Shown: one piece after another, positions 49,667 through 60,638 of the stretch
How the letters are laid out: the number at the start of each line of letters is the position of its first letter
How positions within the stretch are numbered: the first letter of the stretch is position 1
Source: Conoideocrella luteorostrata
Lineage: Eukaryota; Ascomycota; Sordariomycetes; Hypocreales; Clavicipitaceae
Reading direction: 5' to 3'
NCBI GenBank assembly: GCA_032433595.1
Contig: JASWJB010000178.1
Coordinates: 1 to 64,000 of the forward strand
DNA length: 64,000 bases
Notes under the pieces: model-generated
What the model was told of the DNA's origin: nothing
Databases searched by the model: none
Seen by the model: only the letters and a program-made list of their open reading frames with translations
Translations under genes and position numbers: made by a program

Positions 49667-50853
49667 ATGACTGTCTACAGCATCAATAATGACAACTCCT
49701 ACAACGATCGCACCGGCCGGCATCAGGATCCTCCGGCCTACACACCCTCGCACACCGGCCTCACCCCAAGCTCGACATTCGATGCCAACAGCAACGTGAA
49801 CCTTCCTCAGCATAATGCGGCTTCTGCCAGCACTTCTCCACAGAAGCCCAGCTCTTTCGGTCAGAAGTTTCATTCTTTCACCACCAAGGCTGGTTGGCCG
49901 CTGAACAAAGCTGCCAATGTCATTGGCGCCGAGGGCTGGTGGCCAACTAGCCTGCAGAAGGAGTGTAGCAAGGCTGCCCGCATTCTTCACTCCTTTACCA
50001 GTAAGTCTGTACCGTTTTTGAAATTATATTCGCGTTGTTGACATGTTCCGAAGGTCTTGCAGCCCCTCAGCCTACCCAAACCAGTGGCCCCATGCACCCT
50101 ACTGGCATCTCGCGCAAGTCGATGGTCAAGATTCCTGATGCCGTATTGAGGAACTGTGCGGGCCTTGCCATCTTCAATGTCATCCGGGCTGGTGCTTTCC
50201 ATGGCTCCCTCGCTGCTGGTTCCGGTGTCGTAATCGCTCGTCGCGCTGACGGAACTTGGTCCCCTCCTTCATCCTTTGTCGTGACAACTGTCGGCGCCGG
50301 CTTCATGCTCGGTCTTGACATCTACGACTGCGTTTGCGTTCTCAACACCCCTGCCCAAGTCGACGCCTTTACCAACCCTCGAGTCTCTCTTGGTGGCGAC
50401 GCCTCTATCGCCATGGGCCCCATCGGCACTGGTGCCAGCGTCGACGCTGCTTTGTCCAAGACTGTCCAACCCATGTGGAGCTACATGAAGAGTCGTGGTC
50501 TCTGGGCCGGCGTTCAAATTGACGGTACAATCATCGTTAGCCGCGCTGATGCAAATGCCGTCTTTTACAATGAGCGCGGCATATCCGCCAAGAAGATTCT
50601 TCGTGGCGACGTTGCCTGGCCTATGGGGGCTAAGCCCCTCTTTGAGGTCCTGAAGGCTATAGAAGGCCGTCCAGATTTTGACCAGACTGTCGTTGAGGAG
50701 GTTGCCCGTATGCCCTCTCCTGGCGATACTGTTCTTGATGAGAAGAATGAGCCTGAAGTTGTTAAGCATGAGCATGACGAACAGGGACAAAAAATGGGCG
50801 AGGATGAGACCATCTTGGACGAGAAGGAGAGACTTAAACGAGCCGGATTCTAA
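49667..50853 (+). CDS. SYLF-domain (Ysc84/SH3YL1 family) lipid- and actin-binding protein
   Basis: Two exons, 49667-50000 and 50054-50853, 377 residues; an alternative acceptor (CAG before 50063) would drop three residues in frame. The N-terminal 70 residues are Asn/Ser/Thr/Pro-rich with a PPAYTP motif. The SYLF domain spans roughly 90-320: ECSKAARILHSFT, then IPDAVLRNCAGLAIFNVIRAGAFHGSLAAGSGVVIAR, WSPPSSFVVTTVGAGFMLGLDIYDCVCVLN and GRGLWAGVQIDGTIIV-like sequence. Yeast Ysc84/Lsb3 proteins bind phosphoinositides and actin at endocytic patches. The C-terminal SH3 domain of Ysc84 is absent here and is replaced by an acidic tail (DEKNEPEVVKHEHDEQGQKMGED), as in a second group of fungal SYLF proteins. 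Confidence 0.88.
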
Positions 50854-52043
50854 GAGCCTTGAACAATATTGCTTGCTTGACGGCCTGTTGTATTTGCATA
50901 TAGGGGAGTTATTTTGGATTACGAATTCGGCCAATAATGGGGTGAGTTTTTTTTTACATTATCTCGTTTTTCTGACTAGTGCTTTTAGTTTGCAGAGAAA
51001 TGTAGGGAGCATGTTTGTTTGATATATTTCTTTGTTTCTGTTAATTATCTCATGAGGCAACAGTTCTAGCAAGCTAGTCAAAAAGATATCTAGACAAATA
51101 TGCTATATCTCCGATTTCTTCAAACTAGCCAGTAGCAACAACCATGGGCACTTGTCCCTAGCACCGGCTTTCCAGGCATGGCTCCTGCCTTGTTCCACAG
51201 TTGCAATATTGGCCCGGGGACACCCGGATAGCCAGCGTCATTCATGTTGCGAGAATGTCTGCCGGCCCGGGTACTGCGAAACAGAATCGCACATCGATTA
51301 CGGAGCGCCGCACGTATGACTGCGGGAATAGTATCAGGAGGCAGATGGAACACACTACAGCAAGGTTGAACTTCCACACTTGGCTGGGCCGCAGACCAGA
51401 ATTCTGCCCTCGCCGGAAACACCTGTGCGGGATTTACTCTCGCCGACCAATATATTCAATCTACTACACTATTCTTTTGCTGAACCCGGATAGCGAGTAG
51501 CGTAACTATATTCCTGTCAGCAGCCTGCATCTGGCATGACGGCGATGATAATAGCAAACAAAAGCCGCAGACTACCTCACTTCTCCACACAGCAGTGCCA
51601 ATATCTAATGAAATCCGCCGCCGGAAAGCTCTCAAGGAAAACGGACCTGCCATCCATCGATCTACCTGTAAGCAGGCTGCATTAGCGCCCCCCGCCTCAA
51701 CCATGCCAAGACCGACGAGGAGAATCAGTCCGGCCGCCCCCATATCTATCAACAAAGTCACGCATTGCCAATCCAAAGCATCAAGAAACCCGGAGAAGGT
51801 TTCTGGAGTTATTCATTGGGCGGTTCAAAAATGGCAGGTCCACAACTGTAAGCAGGTTGCATGCGTTCCGTTTTTCTCTCTTGTTTTGGCACGGTCCGTG
51901 TACCACCGCTTCGAGGGACGGGCTGGTGGATGTTTAGTTAGCATATATATATATATATGTATGTATGTATGGCCAGCGTTTGCCTTGAATACAAAATCCA
52001 TAATTCGCCTTCACTCCATCCGAATATCACCAAGCTTTTGCAA
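50854..52043. other. 1.2-kb intergenic stretch
   Basis: No gene supported. An (AT)n then (GTAT)n microsatellite lies at about 51942-51971, roughly 75 bp before the oxidase start codon and so inside its leader or promoter. Confidence 0.5.
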
Positions 52044-53964
52044 ATGAATTTCGTGCGCAGCATCCCCTTGGCTTTCCTATGGCCCCTTTTCATCGCCGCT
52101 GTATCTGTTGCGGCCAGCCAACAAACAAGTATATCAGCAAACTGCTTGAGAACAGTACGTCGACACCGTTTCCACAGCGTAGATTTTCTAATTTTTCCTT
52201 CATTTCCATTTTCATTTTCATTTTCATTTCTGTCCCTTTTGCGCATCCTAATTACTTTACGCCTCCTAATTACTTTACGCCTCCTAATTACTTTACGCCA
52301 GTGTAACGTTCTTGCGTCTCAGTGCCACCTAGCCACAGACAGCCCAGGTAATGGCAACCTCACCGTTTGGGACGCCAAGCAGCAACAAGTTCAATCGGCA
52401 TGTAGAGTGCTTCCCTCGTCCGCCCATGATGTCTCTTTCATACTCCGCACCGTTACGAGATACAACTGTCCATTTGCGGTCAAGGGTGGCGGTCATGCTC
52501 GAGAACCTGATGACTCTGTGTCGGTTGGGGGGGTCACCGTCGACATGCAGAGAATGAGGTCCGTTGTAGTTTCCCCAGACCACACAAGAGTGAAACTGGG
52601 TGGCGGTCACGTCTTGTACAGCGTATACCAAGGCCTCGAGAAGTACAATCTCACGACCCTGGGAGGTAGTGTTGCCGATGTCGGTCTTGGCGGTTTCGCA
52701 CTGGGGGGAGGCATGTCGAGACTGTCTCCTAAGTATGGACTGGCAATGGACAATGTGTTCGAGTACGAAGTAAGCGGTCATCCTAGATTACATAATACCT
52801 CTCTTTCCTGAGCGTCGACGACGATCATGTTGCTAACCACTTGAAACCCGGTGGGGGAAAAGCTCGTCCTACCGAATGCCACAATTGCTACGATCAATGA
52901 AAAGTCCCAGCCTGACCTTTATTTTGCCCTCCGGGGCGGCATGAACAACTTTGGCATCGTCACAGAATTTACCATGCGGGCAGTTCCTAAGGGCCAGGTC
53001 TATGGGGGGAGTCTAACTTACACGGCGGACAAGAGAAGCGCCGTCTTGGAGGAGGCGTATCGGCTCACCGAAACGTGGAAAAATGATACATCCATGGCAT
53101 TTTATTACCGATTTGTCTACGATCCCAAGGCGAACGACTTTACGTTGACTGTTAGCAAGGAATACGCGTACCCAATCATGAATCCCGCTCCGTTTGCGGC
53201 GTTGGACAGGATTCCTTCCAAATCCAGTGAGGGTCGAATAGACTGGCCCAGCCGATTCAGCATGGATATAATCTCTCCTTATGGTGATCGGTAAGTATGC
53301 ATTCTTTTTTTTTTCTACCTTTCTAGGAATAGTATAGCGAAAGTTCACAACAACAAAGTGAGTGAGAATTGTTCTGACATACAACCACCAAAAAAATGTA
53401 GCAACCTGTTTGCCACAATCACCTACTCGCCATCTGTCGAGCTGGACAGGAATTTACAGGATTTTCTGATGGAGGAGGCTTCATCCATCAAGGACGTGCA
53501 GGGCTTTCGACCGAATATTGTCATTCAGCCACTATACGAAGCTGTCATTCGTAGTGGCAAGGAGAGAGGAGGAAATGCTGCTGGAATAGACGCTAACGGC
53601 CCTCTCACCCGTATGTCAACCACCCAAATCCCCATTTTCTTTGCCAGTTCCCCCCCCCCTTGTGCGTTGACTAACCGTGCTCCGACTAGTGGTCTTGTTC
53701 ATATTAACTTGGGATAAGGCGGAGGACGACAGCCGCATTAACCTTATGGCAGAGAGATGGCTTGAGCGGTCCAACTCTTTGACAAAGAGTGTTGGCAAAC
53801 ACCATGATTGGCTCTACATCAACTATGCAAACAAAAAGCAGGATCCGTTTGCGGGCTACGGACGCGAGAACCACCAAAGGCTGAGAAATATCCAGAGACA
53901 AACAGACCCTTTGGGCATATTCACATCAAAGGGTTTATGTAGAGGGTATTTCAAGTTACTGTAG
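52044..53964 (+). CDS. Secreted FAD-linked oxidoreductase, berberine-bridge-enzyme type
   Basis: Five exons: 52044-52151, 52302-52769, 52863-53290, 53402-53610 and 53690-53964, 495 residues; frames close at every join. A signal peptide is visible (MNFVRSIPLAFLWPLFIAAVSVAAS). The FAD-binding PCMH domain shows FAVKGGGHAREPD (the His that normally carries the 8-alpha flavin bond), TLGGSVADVGLGGFALGGGMS and YGLAMDNVFEYE. The C-terminal BBE segment is DPFAGYGRENHQRLRNIQRQTDPLGIF. The Cys of the second, bicovalent bond expected in GxxCDN is Met here (GLAMDN), so single covalent attachment is predicted. Members oxidise sugars, alkaloids or secondary metabolites; the substrate is unknown. It is convergent with a bZIP regulator gene 500 bp away. 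Confidence 0.85.
52199..52300 (+). repeat. Two tandem repeats inside intron 1 of the oxidase gene
   Basis: A TTTTCA hexamer array (52207-52229) is followed by three exact 18-bp units (CCTAATTACTTTACGCCT type, 52247-52300). The last unit ends in the splice acceptor CGCCAG. Each 18-bp unit carries a CTAAT branch-site-like core. Confidence 0.9.
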
Positions 53965-54465
53965 GTTTTTATTGGACATCCCAGGCTAGGATTTCGGAGT
54001 GACCGCAAGGGGAAGATGATGGTATATTGCCGCCATTTTGGACTGCAGAGCACATTTATATGTTTTTAATACAGATACGGCTGTCTAAGCGTCTAAGCGA
54101 CTGCCAACAAGCTCTTCTCTTCGCAATCAACTTCAACTACAAAATATAGCCTCGCTTCGCGTGTCAGAGCAGTACCAGTTCTCCAGTGAGACGCGACCGC
54201 CGTTCCCTCGAAACCCAGTCCTTGCTTCATTACTTCCAGTCTTATCCCCGTCTCTCTAGCAATGACAATGAAGCCTACTATCGGGTCGCAGTAAGCCTCA
54301 GCAGACAGCCATTCCGCCAGTTTGTACCAGAGTGTCGTGCAAGTAAAGTGAACAAAGCGAGTTGTTGCCTGCCACGACTCAACCATCTATTGGCATCCAT
54401 CTGCGTCGAGTATATTTAAGAACTGTGTACCCATGCTCTCCAGAGAAGGTGTCAAGCTGGGAAAT
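53965..54465. other. Convergent 3' interval, oxidase-bZIP
   Basis: 500 bp of non-coding DNA between the stop codons of two converging genes; no features seen. Confidence 0.5.
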
Positions 54466-55484
54466 TCAATTCACTTCTTCAACCAGGTTCAGAGCCTGCA
54501 GATCCCGCGCCTCTCGCCAGTTATTTGAAGACGCTATCAGCTCAGTGCAACCCTCCAGCAGCCATGGCCACTTTTTGAGAAAATTCTCCGTGACTTCCCA
54601 CCCTGAGAGCTCCCATGGCTTCCCCCAAGTAACCAGGCATACGTCGTCTGGCGTTCTAGCAGACGCCCCATCGACAATGTCAGCGCAGAGGGCATCTTCA
54701 AAAGCAGCGTCCTCCCCGTGATCTCTTACCCTTCTGAGGAAGTTATCCCTCATACGAGGGCAGGGGAAGAAGTCAACCCACGGATGATGTTCCACGGCCA
54801 GCTGCAGTTCAGTGGGTTTCATATTCCACGGGACATCAGCGGACATTGCCTGGCTCTGGCTCTGGCTCTGGCTCTGTGGGTGTGGACGTTGCTTGCACAG
54901 CGGCGATACGGACTCATCCTTGAGCCAGTCGTCATTGAAGCCTAGAATCCTAGCGTTATGTGCAAACGCGTAGAAGACGTTAAATCGCAAAACATCTACA
55001 AATTGCGAGAGATCCGGCTGGCACATGCGATACCTGCCATGAGCTGCTAGGACAGCACGGGTCAAGACATCGCGGCTGCCCGGGCGGCCCATCAAACACG
55101 ATGTCGGCGCAGGCAACGGTTCCGATTGGGTTTGACAGTCTGCAATATCTAACGTACTCCAGATCAGTTCAACATAACGGGCTTCTTCTGCCCCGTGGGT
55201 CATCCTTTGCAGCTGTGATTGGCTTTCGACCCCAGCAGCTGAGGCAGCCTCTTCCTGTCGCGCAGCCCGTCTCTTCCCTGCCAGGCAATGCCGATTAGTA
55301 TCTACACAGGCGACGATGAGCTCCATCTTGTTGGGTCCTGCGTACTTAAAACCCGCTGGTTCAGGCGATTTTGTAGTTTCCGGCGTTGCGAGCCGTCGGT
55401 CTTGCCCCTCCAATTCTCCTCGGGACCATACATCTCCGGAGGTGCGGGAAATTCAAGAGGTAACATGCTCGAGTTGTCTGCCAT
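54466..55484 (-). CDS. bZIP-type transcription factor with DUF3425 domain
   Basis: Two exons, 55484-55346 and 55277-54466, 316 residues. The 68-nt intron (GTACGC donor, ATACTAATC branch, GGCAG acceptor) interrupts the basic region; the spliced product reads RRKLQNRLNQR then VLRKRRAARQEE. This fits the bZIP basic motif (N-x7-R with flanking Arg/Lys) without a clear leucine zipper. Exon 2 holds the DUF3425 domain: LRFNVFYAFAHNARILGFNDDWL, SPLCKQ, and TELQLAVEHHPWVDFFPCPRMRDN. A QSQSQSQSQ run lies between the two halves. This architecture is a fungal-specific family of predicted nuclear regulators, some of which sit in specialised-metabolism gene clusters. Read without the splice, the gene would seem to be an unrelated DUF3425 protein lacking DNA binding. 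Confidence 0.82.
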
Positions 55485-56264
55485 GGTCAACGACGGGCGG
55501 TTCGTGAATACTGCCTAGTTACTGCAAGATCGGATGCGGTTAAAGGGGTGATGTTTTGCAAGAAGCCGAGGGTGTTGATACACAAGGCAGGCGGACGGTA
55601 GGACCAGGGTCAAAAAGGGCTGCAGAAACAAGAATGAATGGAAGTTGGTCAAGGGGGATTTTGGATTGCATCGACGAGTGACGACAGACAGGCATCGGGG
55701 GACTATGGAACAGGCAATAAGTACTCCGTACCGAAGCACGGAGTATAACTACATGTTCTATTGATTGGTATGCTCCGCAGGTGCCGAGCTATTCGGTAGT
55801 TGACTTACGAACTGCCCTGTTTGTCGGTGGCTTTTGTGGCGGCATTTCCAGCCCACCAACATATAATACAGTGCTGTTGCACAAAAAATAGCGTAGCCAG
55901 GCGCTAGCCAGAGGCTGTTTTTCTGTGGCTGTTAACCTCCTTATGTAACTCATACATCGTGCAACAAATGCCTAACACGATGCCCACCACAAAAACGTTT
56001 GCCATTTTCTCTTTCTTAAATCGGCAAGAACCGACACGACTCCTTCCACAGCGTACTGCACGATTCATGGTACTTTAGGCAGCACCATGTTTGCCCCATC
56101 TGGAGCATTAGGCACGCGCGGGGTCCAGTTATTCACAGTACATATCGTTATACAGCCGATTTGAATATAAAATGTCCAATTGCCTCGTCTCTTGCTTAGC
56201 CATGGATCTTCTTTGAATATCTCCAAGCATCCCAGCATATCCTTCGTCTGCTTTTGTCAACGCC
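55485..56264. promoter_or_regulatory. Divergent interval, bZIP and SMI1/KNR4-like gene
   Basis: 780 bp separate two divergent starts. A TACTCCGTA copy at 55722-55730 is followed 6 bp later by GCACGGAGTA, forming an inverted pair. No other element recognised. Confidence 0.5.
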
Positions 56265-57866
56265 ATGGACGTGAACTATCACGACCTTCGAGAGTGGGTT
56301 TGGCACATGCCGGAACAAGCCATACGAACTAGAGAGAGGATCCTGAGCGGCAAACCTTTATTCGATGACACGGGGAGGGACGCGTGGTCCAGCATAAAGT
56401 CCCTCTATGTGCTGCTCGTAGTAAGCGGCGACAGAGAATTGGCCGACCAGCTTCTCCAGACTTTTATGCAGGCGTCTGCCGATGAACAGTCAAGCTCCTC
56501 TCCCCTCTCCAAAGACATCGCGGTGGCTTGCAGTTACTCTGGCTTGCGACCCGCGAATCTCCCTCAAGATTCTCCCGAGGATCCCAGCGAGCAGTCCGTG
56601 ATTCACAGCATAGTTGAAGGCGCCAAGAAACCTGATTTCGATATTGGCAACCCGGCGTTCTTCCAACTGCAAAAATGGACTGACAAGACTATTCTAGAGA
56701 CATGTCCAGACCCTAACGCTCCTCCAAAACATCAAAAGCCCCATTCGTGGCGCGAATCTGACGATGCTGTCACGCACGGAAACTGTGCTCGATTGCTATG
56801 CCAAGTCCCAGAGGGGGAGGTTCCGCGCCGAGAGGCCGTCGAGGAGGCGTTTGAAGCCCTCAAAGCGCTGTTCACGAAGGTGCCTAAACGCATGTCCGCG
56901 GAAAACCCGCGTGTTGCGATTCCACACAGTCAGATCTTTCCTCTCAGTATTTATTTCCTTATTGCTCTGAACTTAGGAAAGCGGGAGGAGGCATTGGAGG
57001 CAATCGACTTGGCGTTTTCAAAGATTGAATGGTCAGCCGATGACTTCCTCGACTTGCCCGTGTTTTGGGCGCTAATCCTTGATAGAACCACCAAGCCCAA
57101 GAATACTGGTGTGCCCCTGGGACCGGAAGAGGCGCGCAGTGCTCTCAACACGATCACAGAGGCGCTTCTGACCCGTAAGGAGAACGGAAAGCCTATTGAC
57201 GATTTCGCTGGCTTGTCCTGGCGGGACTTACTGCGCCGGTTTTCCGAAGCAGAATTCCATCGACGAAGACGTGAACATAGTCGTGGTGAGGAGGGGTACA
57301 ATGACGAGCTTCTGGAGAGTCCCTCTGACGTACTCTTGCCACCTCTCACCCCTGCGGATATCGCAGAGGCAGAAGCCAAACTCGGACCCATTCCTCAGGA
57401 CATCAAAGATATGTCTCTTGTGGCTCGTGGCTTCAAAGGAGGCTGGCACTTCGCCGGCGGCGGCTTCCCGGGTATCCAGGACGTCTGGGAAGAGGACATG
57501 GAGGAACATGTGATATATTTGGACATACATGGTGACCAAGCAGACGTGGAGATTCGGACAGAACAGCTGCCCGATGGCACGATGTGCACGGTGAGGGAAC
57601 ACTGCGTCTATATTGACGGTTCACAGCGCAGACAAAAGAAAGCGGTCCCAGACATGTGTTGGGTCTGCGATGGAACGGTGGAGAATGACGACTTTCTACA
57701 CGTCATTTGTCCGCCCCGGGTCTGGAAGGGGATCAACCCTGGAGAGGTGAAGAAAGGCGAATACCGGGTTTTCAACTACGCACACTGGACCGATGGCCCG
57801 CAAGACGGGGAGTTCGACTGCATGAGGGATTGGATTGTGTGGTTGACAAAGTCCCTGGAGGAGTAG
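56265..57866 (+). CDS. SMI1/KNR4 (SUKH)-like domain protein
   Basis: Single exon, 533 residues. The C-terminal 170 residues resemble the SMI1/KNR4 fold: LTPADIAEAEAKLGPIPQDIKDM, then ARGFKGGWHFAGGGFPGI and a segment of alternating strands ending DCMRDWIVWLTKSL. The N-terminal 340 residues are mostly helical, with repeat-like sections (IKSLYVLLVVSGDRELADQLL, PLSIYFLIALNLGKREEALEAI) that could form a TPR-like solenoid. In yeast, Knr4/Smi1 connects cell-wall synthesis with the Slt2 MAP-kinase pathway; this protein is only domain-level similar, so its role is unknown. No signal peptide or membrane span, so cytosolic. The domain call is from memory of the family pattern and is moderately certain. 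Confidence 0.6.
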   Translation: MDVNYHDLREWVWHMPEQAIRTRERILSGKPLFDDTGRDAWSSIKSLYVLLVVSGDRELADQLLQTFMQASADEQSSSSPLSKDIAVACSYSGLRPANLPQDSPEDPSEQSVIHSIVEGAKKPDFDIGNPAFFQLQKWTDKTILETCPDPNAPPKHQKPHSWRESDDAVTHGNCARLLCQVPEGEVPRREAVEEAFEALKALFTKVPKRMSAENPRVAIPHSQIFPLSIYFLIALNLGKREEALEAIDLAFSKIEWSADDFLDLPVFWALILDRTTKPKNTGVPLGPEEARSALNTITEALLTRKENGKPIDDFAGLSWRDLLRRFSEAEFHRRRREHSRGEEGYNDELLESPSDVLLPPLTPADIAEAEAKLGPIPQDIKDMSLVARGFKGGWHFAGGGFPGIQDVWEEDMEEHVIYLDIHGDQADVEIRTEQLPDGTMCTVREHCVYIDGSQRRQKKAVPDMCWVCDGTVENDDFLHVICPPRVWKGINPGEVKKGEYRVFNYAHWTDGPQDGEFDCMRDWIVWLTKSLEE

Positions 57867-59691
57867 CAAGAAGAGGGCGCGTGAAAGTTGTGGCGTGCCA
57901 GGCTGGTACGCAGCTCGGAGGGCCGGGAGAGCTCAGCTTTTTGCCGTTATTTTCCCCCTAGTTCAGGATACTCTTGTAGTTGCTTAGCTAGCTAGTTGCT
58001 AATAAACTCGCTTGGACCGGCACAGAACGCCAGCACCGATGGGCGAAGCGCGAGAGACTTGGTACGGACTACTACCGTTCATGGTGGCGAGTCTCGTGTT
58101 TAGCATTGCTGCTGCTGTTGTTGTTCTTTGCATCCATCTGGACGAATGGGATGGACTGGGGCAGGCACTGGATGGGAATGGCGCAGCTTAATCCAAACGG
58201 GGTGAGTCTCGCGGTGAGCTCGATGCTCCGCTGCCCGAGATTTTGTTTTTACCGAGACAGAAGCAACTGCTAGTCATTGCGCGAGCCGTATCGCACAAGG
58301 ATGGGAGAGAAACACTAGAACTCTCCTCATTGGTGAGGCCACTGAAAACACGGGCAACGAGATAGCTGACTTGATGCAGCAAGTTGTTGACTTGGCGTCC
58401 AGCGATTCTACGGCAACTGCCCTTTCGCACCAGCCCAGATGTGCTTGTAAACTCAGATCGTGTCATGCGTTTGAGGATGGTAGGTAAGGTGGCTTGGATC
58501 TCTGAACAGCAGTCACTAAAGAGGTAGTCGACTGCTATGCTCCAAATGAAACGCAGAAAAGGACAACAGATCCATCACAAACAGGAGCTGCGTTCTTTCC
58601 CATCGTGCGTCATGGGTGTCTACATGCCACAAGCTGTCTTCCTTCGCATCAGATACTACATACGCCCCTAGGACCCTATCTTGATGAGTCGCGAGATTCA
58701 TGTTTTCCCATTACTAGATGCCTGGACGTAAAGAGCGCTGACGGCATCTTCTTCGCTTCTTCCTGCTAAGGAAGAAAAGGTGATCATCTGTCAGATAACA
58801 CGTCGCCATCGGACGTAGTCGCCACATCCAATATATTCAACTCGCGTGAAGCTTTCACGCGCAAGCACATCGGAAGGGTCTCACATCTCCTTTCACCGTG
58901 GTCTCATCGCTGAAAGTATCGTGTCTTAGACTAAACGAGAGGGAGGTTCTTCTTGCAAGGCCAGTTCATACCGGCCATCACATGCATTGGCAGCTCCTGC
59001 GCTGCTCTGGAAGCGCTGCCACATGTGGAGTCTCCCCGACGCCAAAGGGAGCAGTGCAGAGAGCATCTTATACGTGTTTGCACGTCGCAGCCGGTGCGAT
59101 TATATCAACAAGCCGATCCCACGGCCGGCAGATGCTGTGGGGCCCGGGGTAGAAATCCGGGGACGGGGCAAAACCATCACTCCGTTCACAGATGCACGGA
59201 CTGGGCTGGAACTGGGCTGGAACTGGGCTGGAACTGGGCTGAAGATAGAATAAATCGTTCCCACTCCAGGGCTGGTAAGCGAATGCGAGGGCGAGTGCGG
59301 GGATTGTTATAGGCCAGCCAACCAGAGGCTCTCGAATTGACTTGAATTGCACCGTTGCATCTCGCAGATCCTAGACCCTGAGTGCTCTCCTTTATGCGAT
59401 TGCCGTCCTCTATCGGTATAACTCGAGCCCACATCATGGCCCCGGCGGCCATTACACGGACGAACAGCATTAGAATCATAGCCGTTACCGAAAAGCCACG
59501 CCATCGCAACGTAGACCCAATTGCGTAACGGCGATCCATATCACACAGAGCACAACCTCTCCCTCAGACTTATAAGAACGTTCCGTCTCACAGTCAATGT
59601 CAACAACAGAGACAAATCGAACTCTCCCGTCCCTTTACTGTTTCATTGATACTTCAAAAGCAAGAAGAAACTTGTCGAGACGAACCCCATC
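57867..59691. other. 1.8-kb intergenic stretch
   Basis: No gene supported. Contains a GCTGCTGCTGTTGTTGTT triplet run (58107-58125) and a four-copy 11-bp minisatellite at 59201-59243. The last 150 bp form the leader of the DUF2306 gene. Confidence 0.5.
59201..59243 (+). repeat. 11-bp minisatellite, four units
   Basis: Unit CTGGGCTGGAA in three perfect copies plus one changed at the end (CTGGGCTGAAG). Confidence 0.95.
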
Positions 59692-60638
59692 ATGGCTGCC
59701 ACGCCCCCCGTGCGAGCTTCGCTCAAAGTCCTCATCCCCCTTAGTGCAGTCATGCTCCTGTTCACCGGGTTTAGCCTCTTCGGAGTCCCATCCTTTGCCC
59801 ATGGAGTAGAATTCTCATTATTCACAACTACTCGGCTCCCAGAGGTGCGTGCAAGCGTTGTTCTATCCTGTCCTGAGAGTGACCACTCTACTCTCGAATA
59901 TGCTGACCAAAGCACAACAACAACAAGACCGGAGAGCATTTCCTGACCCACCGCCGCAAAACTGCCCCGTTCTGGCTCTATCAAGGCCTACACACGATTC
60001 CAGCCGTCATGTGGAGCGTTATGATACCCCTCCAGCACATGGACAGCTTTCGAAAGAAGTATCCAACATTTCACAGAACGGCCGGCTACCTCATCTTGTC
60101 GGGTTCCCTGGTCCTCAGTCTGTCCGGGTTATCATTCCTCATTCTCAAGCACGCCCACTCGCACCCAAACGTATTCCACCTGCACGACCTGAACGGATGG
60201 GCGGCTCCCTTTAAATGGCCAACCTTTGAAATCGTCCTCTATTTCCTGGCGCCACCGTACTGGCTGACTCTGTATAAAACAGCCGTCACAGCCCGAGCAA
60301 AGGACTTCGTAAACCACCGCAAGTGGGCCGTTCTTCATACCATCGTCGCGTCAGTCATCTCCATGGAGAGAGTCAGCATGGTGGGCTCACTTGCTTTCGG
60401 AGTGACATTGAGGATGTTCCCAAAAGACAAAGTACATGAGTTCTTCCAGGTTCCCCAGACCGTTGCTGCGATGGCGGCCGCCGAGCTGGACATGTTTGCA
60501 TTTATAAATATTTTTGCGCTAGGTGGGGTCATGGCATGGATGTATTATGAGTTTAGGCGCGCCGGCTTCTTTAAGGGAGTGATGGACTATTTGTCGTCTA
60601 CGGCGCCTAGCCAAACATTTGCCAAGAAGGTGGTTTAG
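59692..60638 (+). CDS. DUF2306 multi-pass membrane protein
   Basis: Two exons, 59692-59844 and 59937-60638, intron 92 nt, 284 residues. About six hydrophobic segments alternate with short loops: LKVLIPLSAVMLLFTGFSLFG, LHTIPAVMWSVMIPLQHM, AGYLILSGSLVLSLSGLSFLI, FEIVLYFLAPPYWLTLY, VLHTIVASVISMERVSMVG and AFINIFALGGVMAWMYY. Histidines in or near the membrane (FHRTAGY, QHMDSF, VNHRKWAVLHT) are arranged as in predicted DUF2306 integral proteins, where they may bind a haem or metal. Function unknown. The start is the first Met in frame after a stop. Confidence 0.65.
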
